Positions 1-6,445 of a DNA stretch of 19,923 nt are shown here, in pieces. The stretch is from Ruminococcus difficilis (lineage in GTDB: Bacteria; Bacillota_A; Clostridia; Oscillospirales; Acutalibacteraceae). The number at the start of each line of letters is the position of its first letter. The stretch's first letter is position 1. The stretch is from assembly GCF_016680995.1 (NCBI RefSeq), contig NZ_JAEQMG010000099.1, positions 1-19,923 on the forward strand, given 5' to 3'. The notes under the pieces are model-generated. The model saw only the letters and a program-made list of their open reading frames with translations. It was not told the origin of the DNA and did no database searches. The position numbers and the translations under genes are program-made.

Positions 1-103
1 GTTCTTCCGTTAATCCGAGCTCGTCGGCATATGCGGCAAGAACAGACTGTGAGCAATGAAATTTATCTTTGAAATAGGATAACGCTTTTTCTTCGTGTGT
101 CAT
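1..103 (-). CDS. C_GCAxxG_C_C family protein, 5' end only
   Basis: The first 34 codons of a leftward gene are present; the rest lies beyond the window. The visible protein begins MTHEEKALSYF and continues through a helix with FHCSQSVLAAYADELG. This matches the start of small C_GCAxxG_C_C proteins, putative redox-active proteins whose later cysteine and glycine motifs would lie off the left edge. The ATG at 103-101 follows an AAGGAGAGG ribosome binding site at 110-118 and a good promoter further upstream, so the start is firm. It is probably the resident chromosomal gene flanking the mobilizable element. The family call rests only on the N-terminal pattern. Confidence 0.65.
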   Translation of the reverse strand, partial: MTHEEKALSYFKDKFHCSQSVLAAYADELGLTEE

Positions 104-140
104 TTAAATCCTCTCCTTATTTCCGATTTATCTTTTCATC

Positions 141-169
141 ATTATATCATTTCAGCCTGATTTTGTCTA
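141..169 (-). promoter_or_regulatory. Promoter of the C_GCAxxG_C_C gene
   Basis: On the minus strand TAGACA (169-164) and TATAAT (146-141) are separated by exactly 17 bases, about 40 bases upstream of the ATG at 103. It lies just downstream of a minus-strand terminator, so this gene is insulated from the mobile element. Confidence 0.65.
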
Positions 170-178
170 TCCGTCAAA

Positions 179-216
179 CAAAAAAAGACCTTGATGAAAA
201 CGAATCCATCAAGGTC
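179..216 (-). terminator. Rho-independent terminator, minus strand
   Basis: A perfect 10-bp stem (187-196 with 207-216, GACCTTGATG/CATCAAGGTC) with a 10-base loop is followed on the minus strand by a run of seven T (186-180). It would stop leftward transcription from the integrase end before the next gene. Confidence 0.8.
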
Positions 217-231
217 AAATTCATTAAAATA

Positions 232-344
232 TGCGATTGTTTATCTTACCTATATTATATAGAAAACAGGAGAAAATCGTAGTTTGCGATTCGTTTCAGG
301 GCATAAAAGAACAGGCAACCTCGTAAAAAGGGCTGCCTGCGATT
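232..344. repeat. Three TGCGATT direct repeats, 53 bp apart
   Basis: The heptamer TGCGATT occurs at 232-238, 285-291 and 338-344, with start-to-start distances of 53 and 53 bases. The flanks are loosely similar (T-rich after the repeat). Evenly spaced short direct repeats beyond the end of a tyrosine integrase gene suit arm-type integrase or Xis binding sites; this function is inferred. Confidence 0.45.
304..339 (-). terminator. Candidate terminator downstream of the integrase, minus strand
   Basis: Read on the minus strand, CAGGCAGCC (339-331) pairs with GGTTGCCTG (320-312) through nine pairs including one G-U. The next bases are TTCTTTTAT, a broken T tract. On the plus strand the G-U pair becomes an A-C mismatch, so the leftward reading is favoured. 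It probably ends the integrase transcript. Confidence 0.6.
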
Positions 345-360
345 GCTATAATAGTAAATG

Positions 361-420
361 AGATAAATCAGAATTTATCTGAATTTTCCTCTCAAATCCC
401 AGTATTTATCAGCTAAATAC
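361..420. repeat. Cluster of short inverted repeats next to the integrase end
   Basis: AGATAAAT/ATTTATCT (361-368 with 373-380, 4-base centre) and GTATTTA/TAAATAC (402-408 with 414-420, 5-base centre) lie in an AT-rich stretch with no gene. Together with the 53-bp repeats this makes 220-445 a likely recombination-end (att plus arm sites) region. The exact crossover core is not identifiable because no matching direct repeat was found at the other end. Confidence 0.4.
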
Positions 421-446
421 CGCAGCTCATACTCAAATTATGCTCG

Positions 447-494
447 CTTTCCCTTGTTTTTGCCCTTATGAGGACAAACAAGGGAAAGTTTTTT
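447..494 (+). terminator. 13-bp stem hairpin abutting the integrase stop codon, T tract on plus strand
   Basis: CTTTCCCTTGTTT (447-459) and AAACAAGGGAAAG (476-488) are perfect complements around a 16-base loop, followed on the plus strand by TTTTTT (489-494). The integrase stop codon (495-493) lies in the T run. As a terminator it faces plus-strand transcription entering the integrase gene from outside. It could also protect the 3' end of the integrase mRNA. Confidence 0.55.
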
Positions 495-1782
495 ATTCAC
501 CGACCACCTTGTCAAGCAGTCGGGCTGAGGTGCGCTTTGCTTCTCTTGAAGCGTGAGCGTAAATGTTCATTGTGGTACTGACGTCGGAATGTCCGAGCAG
601 CTCCTGTACGTCCTTTGGCGCTGCGCCGCCTGACAGCAGATTGCTTGTGAACGTGTGGCGGAGCATATGAAAGTGGAAATTCTCCAATCCTTCAACCTTT
701 TTTCGGATTGCCCTGCATACTGTCCCCACTGTACTTGGTGATTCATAGGTTCCGTCAGGTCGCAAACACACAAGATTGATTGGCTTGTAACTGTCGGGGA
801 CTTCCTCGGTGCTTGACAGAGAATAGACCTCATAATATTGGCGGTCTTTCTCTGTAACCTCAACGTAAAAGTTGCGGCTGTATAGCTCGCCGTAGTCCTT
901 TGCGTTTTTCTCCTGCTCCGCTTTTGCTTGCCGCAGGATATTTGCCAGTGTATCGCAGAAATCCACCGTGCGGGTTTTATTCCGCTTTGTCGTGCCGATT
1001 TCAAACTTGTGCCTGTCGCCGTTGTAGCGGAGACTGCGCCTTACCGTGAGATACTGCTCGTCAAGGTTGATGTCGCTCCACGTCAAACCGCATACCTCGC
1101 CGATTCGCAAGCCCGTGTAGTATGCTATTTGTATCGGGAGCAGAGCGGGATTTTGTTTCGCTTTCAGATACTCCGTCAGTTTCAAATACTGCTTATGAGT
1201 AACCGTCGGCGTTGCCGCTTCGTTCACGTCCGAGAACAGCTCTATGACATTTTTCTTTTGCCGCCAGACAACGTACTGCATTGGATTGAACGTAATCAGT
1301 TTTTTCGGAAAAACCGCAAACCGAAATGCTCCTTGCAGGACTGCCGAGAACAACCGTATGTAGCCCTTGCTCAGAGCCTTTGCCGTTGTGCCGTCGGGAT
1401 TCTTGCCGCCGAAGCTGAGCATATCCATATACGCTTGCAAATGGTCGGCTGTCACTGTTTTCAGTTTTCGCTGTGCTATCGGGTGCTTTTTGATTCGTGT
1501 CACCGTACCCACATACGACATCACCGTACCGTTGCTCAGATTGCCGGGCTTTAATTCTTCTTCAACCCATATATCGAGCAAATCCCCGACGGTGATGTTT
1601 TCGGACTTGGCTACGAATTTCTTTTCCTCGTAGTCCTCCATCGCCTTGCGGAGCATAGCTTCGGTTTCGCTCTTGCTTTCCGTGCCGACAAATTCACGTT
1701 GTACCAACTTACCGCTTTCATTTTCTACATAAAAGCGGTAGTACCACTTTTTACCTTTCTTTCTTACAGAGCCTTTTGCCAT
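493..1782 (-). CDS. Tyrosine site-specific integrase
   Basis: A 429-residue phage/ICE-type tyrosine recombinase that would integrate and excise the element. The N-terminus (about 1-60, basic, with KKWYYRFYVE) resembles the arm-binding domain of Tn916-like integrases. A core-binding SAM-like domain spans about 63-175, and the catalytic domain about 190-425. The catalytic residues are visible: R226 in TGLRIGEVCGL, K266 in TTKRNKTRTV, H372 and R375 in HMLRH, H398 in LLGHSD, and nucleophile Y408 in MNIYAH. Length and all catalytic residues are normal, so it should be active. The ATG at 1782 has an AAAGGAG site upstream. It lies 113 bases after the Xre gene in the same direction, so the two may share a transcript. 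Confidence 0.95.
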   Translation of the reverse strand: MAKGSVRKKGKKWYYRFYVENESGKLVQREFVGTESKSETEAMLRKAMEDYEEKKFVAKSENITVGDLLDIWVEEELKPGNLSNGTVMSYVGTVTRIKKHPIAQRKLKTVTADHLQAYMDMLSFGGKNPDGTTAKALSKGYIRLFSAVLQGAFRFAVFPKKLITFNPMQYVVWRQKKNVIELFSDVNEAATPTVTHKQYLKLTEYLKAKQNPALLPIQIAYYTGLRIGEVCGLTWSDINLDEQYLTVRRSLRYNGDRHKFEIGTTKRNKTRTVDFCDTLANILRQAKAEQEKNAKDYGELYSRNFYVEVTEKDRQYYEVYSLSSTEEVPDSYKPINLVCLRPDGTYESPSTVGTVCRAIRKKVEGLENFHFHMLRHTFTSNLLSGGAAPKDVQELLGHSDVSTTMNIYAHASREAKRTSARLLDKVVGE

Positions 1783-1857
1783 TGATATGTTTTCTCCTTT
1801 CTATCCGTGGCAATCGGCGCTGTGATATATGTTGTGCGCTAACAATAGTTATTCTTT

Positions 1858-1897
1858 GCCGATTGATTTTGAAAGTCAGTCGGCGTTTTTACTTTTC
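1858..1897 (+). terminator. Plus-strand-facing terminator-like hairpin between xre and int
   Basis: GCCGATTGA (1858-1866) pairs with TCAGTCGGC (1876-1884) including one G-U, followed on the plus strand by GTTTTTACTTTTC. The minus-strand reading has no T tract and carries a C-A mismatch. It therefore points against the direction of the xre-int genes and could stop antisense transcription. Confidence 0.5.
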
Positions 1898-2570
1898 AAG
1901 GTGCCACGGAATTTTGTTTGTCGAGCAGTTTCTGTTCGGCTTGCTCAACCATTCCGAAGAGTTCGGGCATTGACGTTTTTGTTCTGCCCTCGTCGTATAA
2001 GTGAAGTATGCCGTCGAGATATTTTTTGATATCGTCAACAGGTATTTGCATTTCTTTTTGATAAACCTGTTCGGTGATAGAGCCGATATTGATAGCATAT
2101 TTTCGTATCGACTCCTTCAAGCCTTCGTCCTCTGCTGCCTGATTGACCTTCTCCATTGAGAGGGCAAAGTATTTTGTCAGAATTGCGTAGAGGTCGATAA
2201 TCTGACCGAGAAAGGTTGTCAGCATTTCCTGTCTCGGCTCGCCGTCAACAGCAGAAGTCACTGTTTCCAGATATGCCTTGATGTGCTTTTCCAAAGACAT
2301 CTGACAGACAGTATAGTTACTGTATTCCTTCTCGTCGGAAAGCCCTGTCAGCCATTCGGGAGTTGTCAGCAACGCCTGTGCCAGACCATTGATAACCATT
2401 GTCCGTTTCGGATCAACGCCGTCTGCTTCATATCGCTGAATGGTCGATTTGTTGACGCTGACGCGTCTGCCAAGCTCAGGCATTGACAGATTTAACTCCG
2501 TTCGGCGTTCCTTAATGCGTTCGCCGACCTGTTTTGGAGTGAATGGTTTATTGCTTTTCACGATACTCAT
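1896..2570 (-). CDS. Xre-type helix-turn-helix regulator of the mobile element
   Basis: A 224-residue protein with an N-terminal Cro/CI-type HTH (about 14-70: GERIKERRTELNLSMPELGRR and STIQRYEADG), then a 150-residue helical C-terminal region of no recognised domain. Such proteins act as element-encoded repressors controlling excision genes. It is divergent from the excisionase-like gene across a region rich in TTGCAA motifs, one of which forms its own -35 box, so autoregulation is likely. The start is ambiguous: the ATG at 2570 lies immediately after the AGGAG site, whereas a GTG three codons later (2561) has a better 9-base spacing. Confidence 0.85.
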   Translation of the reverse strand: MSIVKSNKPFTPKQVGERIKERRTELNLSMPELGRRVSVNKSTIQRYEADGVDPKRTMVINGLAQALLTTPEWLTGLSDEKEYSNYTVCQMSLEKHIKAYLETVTSAVDGEPRQEMLTTFLGQIIDLYAILTKYFALSMEKVNQAAEDEGLKESIRKYAINIGSITEQVYQKEMQIPVDDIKKYLDGILHLYDEGRTKTSMPELFGMVEQAEQKLLDKQNSVAP

Positions 2571-2585
2571 CTCCTCTTGACTACT

Positions 2586-2720
2586 ATTATAGCATAAACA
2601 TATTTATTTTGCAACCTATTTTTCGTATATTTTCAAAAATATTTAAAAACGAGTTGCAATATGAGTTGACAAACGATATTATTTTAAGTATAATGATAAT
2701 AATAAAGTTGCAATTTGCAA
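2586..2720. promoter_or_regulatory. Divergent xre/xis control region with TTGCAA operators
   Basis: Plus strand: TTGACA (2666-2671), 17 bases, TATAAT (2689-2694), reading into the excisionase-like gene. Minus strand: TTGCAA (2614-2609), 17 bases, TATAAT (2591-2586), reading into xre. The hexamer TTGCAA occurs at 2609-2614, 2654-2659, 2708-2713 and 2715-2720. These sites overlap the xre -35, lie just upstream of the xis -35, and sit just downstream of the xis -10. They are good candidates for the binding sites of the adjacent Xre protein. Confidence 0.65.
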
Positions 2721-2733
2721 TCTAAACGGGGAG

Positions 2734-2958
2734 GTGAACGAAACGAGCACATCTAAAATAGGTATGACAATTGACGAAGCCGCCGAAGTCAGCGGAATCG
2801 GAAGAAATACTATGCGCAAGCTCATTAGCTGGGGCAAGCTGCCTGTGCTTTTGGTAGGTCGCAAGAAGATTATTCGCAGCGATACACTGGATAGATTTAT
2901 GACCGCCAATCAGGGCAGAAACCTTTTGAATCAGAGCGAAGTCCGCAAGGTAGAGTAA
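2734..2958 (+). CDS. Excisionase-like MerR/HTH_17 small DNA-binding protein
   Basis: A 74-residue protein with a winged-helix MerR-like HTH of the type found in excisionases: MTIDEAAEVSGIGRNTMRKL, then LPVLLVGRKKIIRSDTLDRF. It is expected to bind the element ends and bias the integrase toward excision. The start is uncertain. The GTG at 2734 overlaps the GGAGGTG ribosome binding site itself, and the next methionine is at 2764, too far from that site. The encoded N-terminus (NETSTSKIG) looks plausible, so the GTG is kept. It is followed by the oriT-like hairpin and the relaxase on the same strand. Confidence 0.75.
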   Translation: MNETSTSKIGMTIDEAAEVSGIGRNTMRKLISWGKLPVLLVGRKKIIRSDTLDRFMTANQGRNLLNQSEVRKVE

Positions 2959-2965
2959 ATAAAGA

Positions 2966-3055
2966 GCCCTCGGCGACTGAGAGCGAAATACACCTCTTGC
3001 ACAAATTCACGGAATTTATGCAAGGGGTATTTCGCCCCTGCGGGGAGCTGAGGGC
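2966..3055. other. Candidate oriT: nested inverted repeats upstream of the relaxase
   Basis: The inner arms 2983-3008 and 3012-3035 pair along most of their length around a 3-base loop: GCGAAATAC/GTATTTCGC at the base and TTGCA/TGCAA plus AAATTC/GAATTT at the tip. A small bulge lies between them. Outer arms GCCCTCGGC (2966-2974) and GCTGAGGGC (3047-3055) also pair with one G-U, and a CCCC-TGC-GGGG mini-hairpin lies at 3035-3045. There is no T tract, so a terminator is unlikely. The position 23 bases before a MobA/MobL relaxase gene is typical of an origin of transfer. The nic site is not identified. Confidence 0.55.
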
Positions 3056-3077
3056 GGCGTAAACAGATAGGAGTAAT

Positions 3078-4499
3078 ATGACACGACACAGCTTTATCCA
3101 AATGTCGAAGCTGTCTAATGTCAAAGGAAGAATCAACTATATCACCAGCCACGCACGGCAGGAGAATCTTTACGCCACCTATCAAACCGCCGATTCGGCG
3201 TTTTGGTCTGCCCTTGCTAAAGAGGCTCAAATTGAGTTCAAGCGCAGTAATGTTGAGGGAAAATGCATTGAAGCAAGGGAGCTGATTATTGCGCTTCCCG
3301 AAGTATATACAAGGCTCAATCCTCAGCAAGTGTTGGAGAGCTTCACGGACGAATTTCGCAAACGCTACAATGTGGAGTGCATCTCGGCGCTTCATCACAA
3401 CAAGCGCAAGACCAACTACCATATTCACCTGATATTCAGCGAGCGCAGATTGTTGGAGCACCCCGAAATCAAGACCGCTTCACGCAATCTCTTTTACAGC
3501 GAACAGGGCAAGCGTGTCCGTACCAAGAAAGAAGTTTTGGACGAGAGCGGCAAGCTCCGCAACGGTTGCAAGATTATCAAAAAGGGTGAGGTTTACGAGC
3601 AGCATATGTTTACCGTCAAGGACAAGCAATTCAAGGGCGAGCCGTTCTTGCAGGAGGTCAAGACGTTTTACACCGACCTTATCAACAAGGAAGTTGCCGA
3701 TCCGGAACACAAGCTAAAGGTGTTCGAGAGCGAGAGCGTCTATCTGCCGACCAAGAAAATCGGCAAAAACAATCCGAGAGCGGCGGAGATTGAAGCAGAT
3801 AACGCCGCTAGGCAGGAATGGAACCGCACCGCTGATTTGGCGCTGGTGTCGGGTATCGAGGAAGTCAAAATCCTCGCCGTGAAAAAGGAGGAGATTCAAG
3901 AGAGAACAAGTGAATCCATTAAACAAAACGGTTGGTTTCCGAAGCTGTTCCGCTCGATTGTCAACAAGGCAAAGGAACTGTTACGGGATATGATTCGCAC
4001 ACAGCAGTTGCCGCCCAAGCCTGTGCTGAGCGTCGATATGGACGAATACCGTGTTATGCAAAAGCTGATGATAAAGGTGCAGAACGAAGCGGCGGCGATT
4101 TGCCGACTGCAAGACGTGGAGCTGTCAAAGCTGCAATCGCAGCTTGCCGAAACAAAAGGTCTGTTCAAGGGCAAGGAGCGCAAGGCATTGGAGCAGAAGA
4201 TTCAGCAGATGGAGAAAACAATCGCCGCCAAACTGAACGCAATCCCGACGATATTACAAGACGACGGCTACCCCGATGCAGAGGTATTTATCGCCGCTTT
4301 CAAAAAAGCAACCGAGATCGTCGAGCAATACCGCCGTGACCTGTCCGACTGGGAGCGCAAGGTGAAATCAAACAAAGCTCCCAAAAGGCAATCTCCACCA
4401 CCCGAAAAACAGAGCGTGAGAAACAGGCTCAGACAGCTTCAAGCGGAGAGCAAGCAACGCCGCACCCACAACCGCCATTCCCAAGACATTGAAAGATAG
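3078..4499 (+). CDS. MobA/MobL family relaxase
   Basis: A 473-residue relaxase that would nick oriT and pilot one DNA strand during mobilization by a helper conjugative system. The relaxase domain occupies about 1-200. The conserved ECISALHHNKRKTNYHIHLI segment contains the HxH metal-binding pair typical of HUH relaxases (NYHIHLIF). The catalytic tyrosine is probably among the N-terminal tyrosines (for example INYIT or YATYQT), but I cannot assign it. The C-terminal half is basic and rich in K, E and Q with predicted coiled coil (about 325-385) and a basic tail. The ATG at 3078 has a TAGGAG site five bases upstream. No conjugation genes follow, so the element is mobilizable, not self-transmissible. 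Confidence 0.9.
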   Translation: MTRHSFIQMSKLSNVKGRINYITSHARQENLYATYQTADSAFWSALAKEAQIEFKRSNVEGKCIEARELIIALPEVYTRLNPQQVLESFTDEFRKRYNVECISALHHNKRKTNYHIHLIFSERRLLEHPEIKTASRNLFYSEQGKRVRTKKEVLDESGKLRNGCKIIKKGEVYEQHMFTVKDKQFKGEPFLQEVKTFYTDLINKEVADPEHKLKVFESESVYLPTKKIGKNNPRAAEIEADNAARQEWNRTADLALVSGIEEVKILAVKKEEIQERTSESIKQNGWFPKLFRSIVNKAKELLRDMIRTQQLPPKPVLSVDMDEYRVMQKLMIKVQNEAAAICRLQDVELSKLQSQLAETKGLFKGKERKALEQKIQQMEKTIAAKLNAIPTILQDDGYPDAEVFIAAFKKATEIVEQYRRDLSDWERKVKSNKAPKRQSPPPEKQSVRNRLRQLQAESKQRRTHNRHSQDIER

Positions 4500-4507
4500 C
4501 GAGACAA

Positions 4508-4553
4508 AGCCGACGGAGGTTTCAAATCAAAGCTCCGTCGGCTGTATTTTTTT
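4508..4553 (+). terminator. Terminator after the relaxase gene
   Basis: AGCCGACGGAG (4508-4518) and CTCCGTCGGCT (4533-4543) form a perfect 11-bp stem with a 14-base loop, followed by GTATTTTTTT. It begins nine bases after the relaxase stop and closes the xis-mob transcript. Confidence 0.92.
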
Positions 4554-4559
4554 CTGTAT

Positions 4560-4763
4560 TCTGATTGAGGGTATGTAACGCTTTTAGGCTTCAAAACGCA
4601 TTGTTTATGCACTCTTTGGGGATAGATTCTTGATAAGTAGGGTAAATTTCATTGCTTTGCGCGTTTGGGCGTTACAGATTGATTTGGATAAAATACAATA
4701 CGGCGAAGGCCTAATAATACGATAAAATGATACGTATCACTGATGTGACGGAGCGATAAGATG
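4560..4763. other. Gene-free right boundary region of the mobilizable element
   Basis: No convincing gene lies here. Visible structure: an inverted repeat TGTAACGC (4574-4581) / GCGTTACA (4669-4676), and a perfect 12-bp palindrome TGATACGTATCA (4728-4739). The right att site of the element presumably lies in this stretch. I could not find a direct repeat shared convincingly with 220-490, so the boundary is unplaced. Confidence 0.35.
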
Positions 4764-4806
4764 ATGATGGCTGGTAGAGCTTTGTTTTGCTGGCCGTCAT
4801 TTTTTA
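4764..4806 (+). terminator. Terminator upstream of the first tetR promoter
   Basis: ATGATGGC (4764-4771) pairs with GCCGTCAT (4793-4800), one G-U pair, followed by TTTTTT (4801-4805 plus preceding T). It lies directly before the tetR promoter and separates the tetR locus from anything upstream. Confidence 0.65.
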
Positions 4807-4809
4807 CTC

Positions 4810-4857
4810 TTGACAGCTAATTCAAATTAGCCTATAATAAAGCTAATTCAAATTAGC
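4810..4857 (+). promoter_or_regulatory. tetR promoter with two embedded operators
   Basis: TTGACA (4810-4815), 17-base spacer, TATAAT (4833-4838). The 16-base palindrome GCTAATTCAAATTAGC fills the spacer (4816-4831) and is repeated identically at 4842-4857, spanning the expected transcription start. Centres are 26 bases apart. The layout is that of a tightly self-repressed TetR-family gene: bound repressor would block both polymerase binding and start. Confidence 0.85.
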
Positions 4858-4913
4858 CAAATTTAGCGTGCCAATATTACAAACCTGAAAAGCATGTAGC
4901 AAGAGGAAACGAG

Positions 4914-5576
4914 ATGGATACCAAACACAGAATACTGGATGAAGCACTGACGCTGTTTTCCGAAAAGGGCTATGCAAATGTTTTTGTTGCAGATATTGCA
5001 GAGAGGGTCGGCATTAAGGCTCCATCCCTTTACAAACATTATAAAAGCAAGCAGGCTATCTTCGATGCAATTATCGAAGAGATGAACAGGCGTTTTTTGG
5101 AGGAAGCAGGCGCGTTACAGATCAACGGGGCGGACGCTGTGGTGGACGCTGAAATCTATAAGCATATATCGGAAGAGCAATTGATAACTCTCGGCAACAA
5201 TTTATTTCTTTATTTCTTACACGATGACTACACAAGGCGGTTTCGTAAGATGCTTACCATCGAGCAGTTTCATGCTAAGAAACTGGCGGACGTATACATG
5301 AAACAGTATGTGGATGATCCGCTTTCCTATCAGGGGATGCTTTTTGGACTGATGGTTTCCGCAGGTGTTTTGCAAGCGGAGAATGTAGAGATTATGACAT
5401 TGCATTTTTACGCTCCGATTTATATGCTGCTGACCATATGTGATCGAGAGCCAGAACGTGAGGCAGAGGCGCTCAAAACAATGGAAGCGCATATCCGGCA
5501 GTTTAACAGGCTGTATGCAAGAGATGAAAAAGTCATTCAAGATAATAAGAAGAAATCGCGGAGGAAGGTCAAATGA
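4914..5576 (+). CDS. TetR/AcrR family transcriptional regulator
   Basis: A 220-residue TetR-family repressor. The N-terminal HTH is clear (residues about 5-50: ILDEALTLFSEKGYANVFVADIAERVGIKAPSLYKHYKSK). The C-terminal ligand-binding helices (about 60-200) are variable as usual, and the tail is very basic (KKKSRRKVK). It probably represses its own promoter and the following flavoprotein gene through the twin CTAAT-N4-ATTAG operators upstream. The ATG at 4914 has AGAGGAAA upstream, and the stop overlaps the next ATG by ATGA, so the two genes are translationally coupled. Its recognition-helix region nearly matches that of the second TetR at 18136-18723. Confidence 0.93.
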   Translation: MDTKHRILDEALTLFSEKGYANVFVADIAERVGIKAPSLYKHYKSKQAIFDAIIEEMNRRFLEEAGALQINGADAVVDAEIYKHISEEQLITLGNNLFLYFLHDDYTRRFRKMLTIEQFHAKKLADVYMKQYVDDPLSYQGMLFGLMVSAGVLQAENVEIMTLHFYAPIYMLLTICDREPEREAEALKTMEAHIRQFNRLYARDEKVIQDNKKKSRRKVK

Positions 5577-6331
5577 AGATCACAGTTATCAACGGAACCG
5601 AAAAACACGGTGTGACATACAGAATGAAAGAAATGTTCTTAGAACCATTTAGAGATAGTGCGGAGATTACGGAGTATTATCTTCCCAAGGACGGTCCGGG
5701 ATTCTGCACGGGATGTACTGCGTGTTTCAGGAATGATCCGAATCGCTGTAAGGACGCCGAAAAGGTGCAGAAGATCGAGAAGTCCCTGCGGGAAGCGGAT
5801 CTGCTTGTTTTTACATCACCGGCATATGTTTTCCATACAACCGGCGCAATGAAGGCAATGCTGGATCATTTCGGCTATCGATGGATGCCACATCGTCCTG
5901 CAAAGGAAATGTTCGGAAAGCGTGCGGTAATCATCACCCAGTGTCTCGGAGCAGGCGGAAAGTCCACCGCAAAAGATATTAAGGACAGCCTTTCCTGGTG
6001 GGGCATTTCGACCATTAAAGTCGTAAGTTTCAAGCTGATGTCTGAAATTGACTGGAACATGATCGAGGATAAGAGGAAAGCATCCTTCCAAAAGAAGCTG
6101 AGCAGCGTCGCACGAAAAATGCAAGCCATCAATTATGATAAACCTGGTCATACAAATGTTATCGTGAAAGCTAAGTTCTATATGGTAAGAATGCTTCAGA
6201 CGAGCCTCGGTAAACAGAATCCCGAATACACCGACTTTAAGTATTGGAATGAGAACGGCTGGATCGGTAAAGCAAGACCGTGGAAACAGGTCAAATCAGA
6301 AGTATCGTCTTCGACCGATAACATTTTATGA
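5573..6331 (+). CDS. Flavodoxin-fold NAD(P)H oxidoreductase, iron-sulfur flavoprotein type
   Basis: A 252-residue protein of the NADPH-dependent FMN reductase / flavodoxin superfamily. The N-terminal strand and FMN phosphate loop region is MKITVINGTEKHGVTYRM. SPAYVFHTTGAMKAMLDHFGY is the FMN-contacting block typical of Isf/WrbA-like proteins. C45, C48, C51 and C59 form CX2CX2CX7C, matching the compact cluster motif of iron-sulfur flavoproteins, so a [4Fe-4S] centre plus FMN is possible. It is coupled to tetR by an ATGA overlap with GGAGG upstream, implying induction by the TetR ligand. Its substrate is unknown; quinone, nitro or azo compounds are family possibilities. It is a paralogue of the protein at 14134-14823. 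Confidence 0.88.
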   Translation: MKITVINGTEKHGVTYRMKEMFLEPFRDSAEITEYYLPKDGPGFCTGCTACFRNDPNRCKDAEKVQKIEKSLREADLLVFTSPAYVFHTTGAMKAMLDHFGYRWMPHRPAKEMFGKRAVIITQCLGAGGKSTAKDIKDSLSWWGISTIKVVSFKLMSEIDWNMIEDKRKASFQKKLSSVARKMQAINYDKPGHTNVIVKAKFYMVRMLQTSLGKQNPEYTDFKYWNENGWIGKARPWKQVKSEVSSSTDNIL

Positions 6332-6445
6332 GGTATGCTCCTGCGTATTGCGGGCAGCATAAACTGACATCAGTCAGCATTCAGAGTCAGGAAGCTGCTG
6401 ATTATCCCTGTTAGAATAGAGCCCGTAAGACAGGAGGGACTGGAT

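Noticed and set aside
928..1633. Long plus-strand frames opposite the integrase gene
   Set aside because: They lie antisense to a gene with full catalytic residues, have no ribosome binding site, and their compositions are cysteine- and histidine-rich shadows.
232..4610. ATTGTTTAT shared by 236-244 and about 4600-4608 as an att direct repeat
   Set aside because: Only nine AT-rich bases match and the flanks differ; in a window of this composition this is expected by chance.
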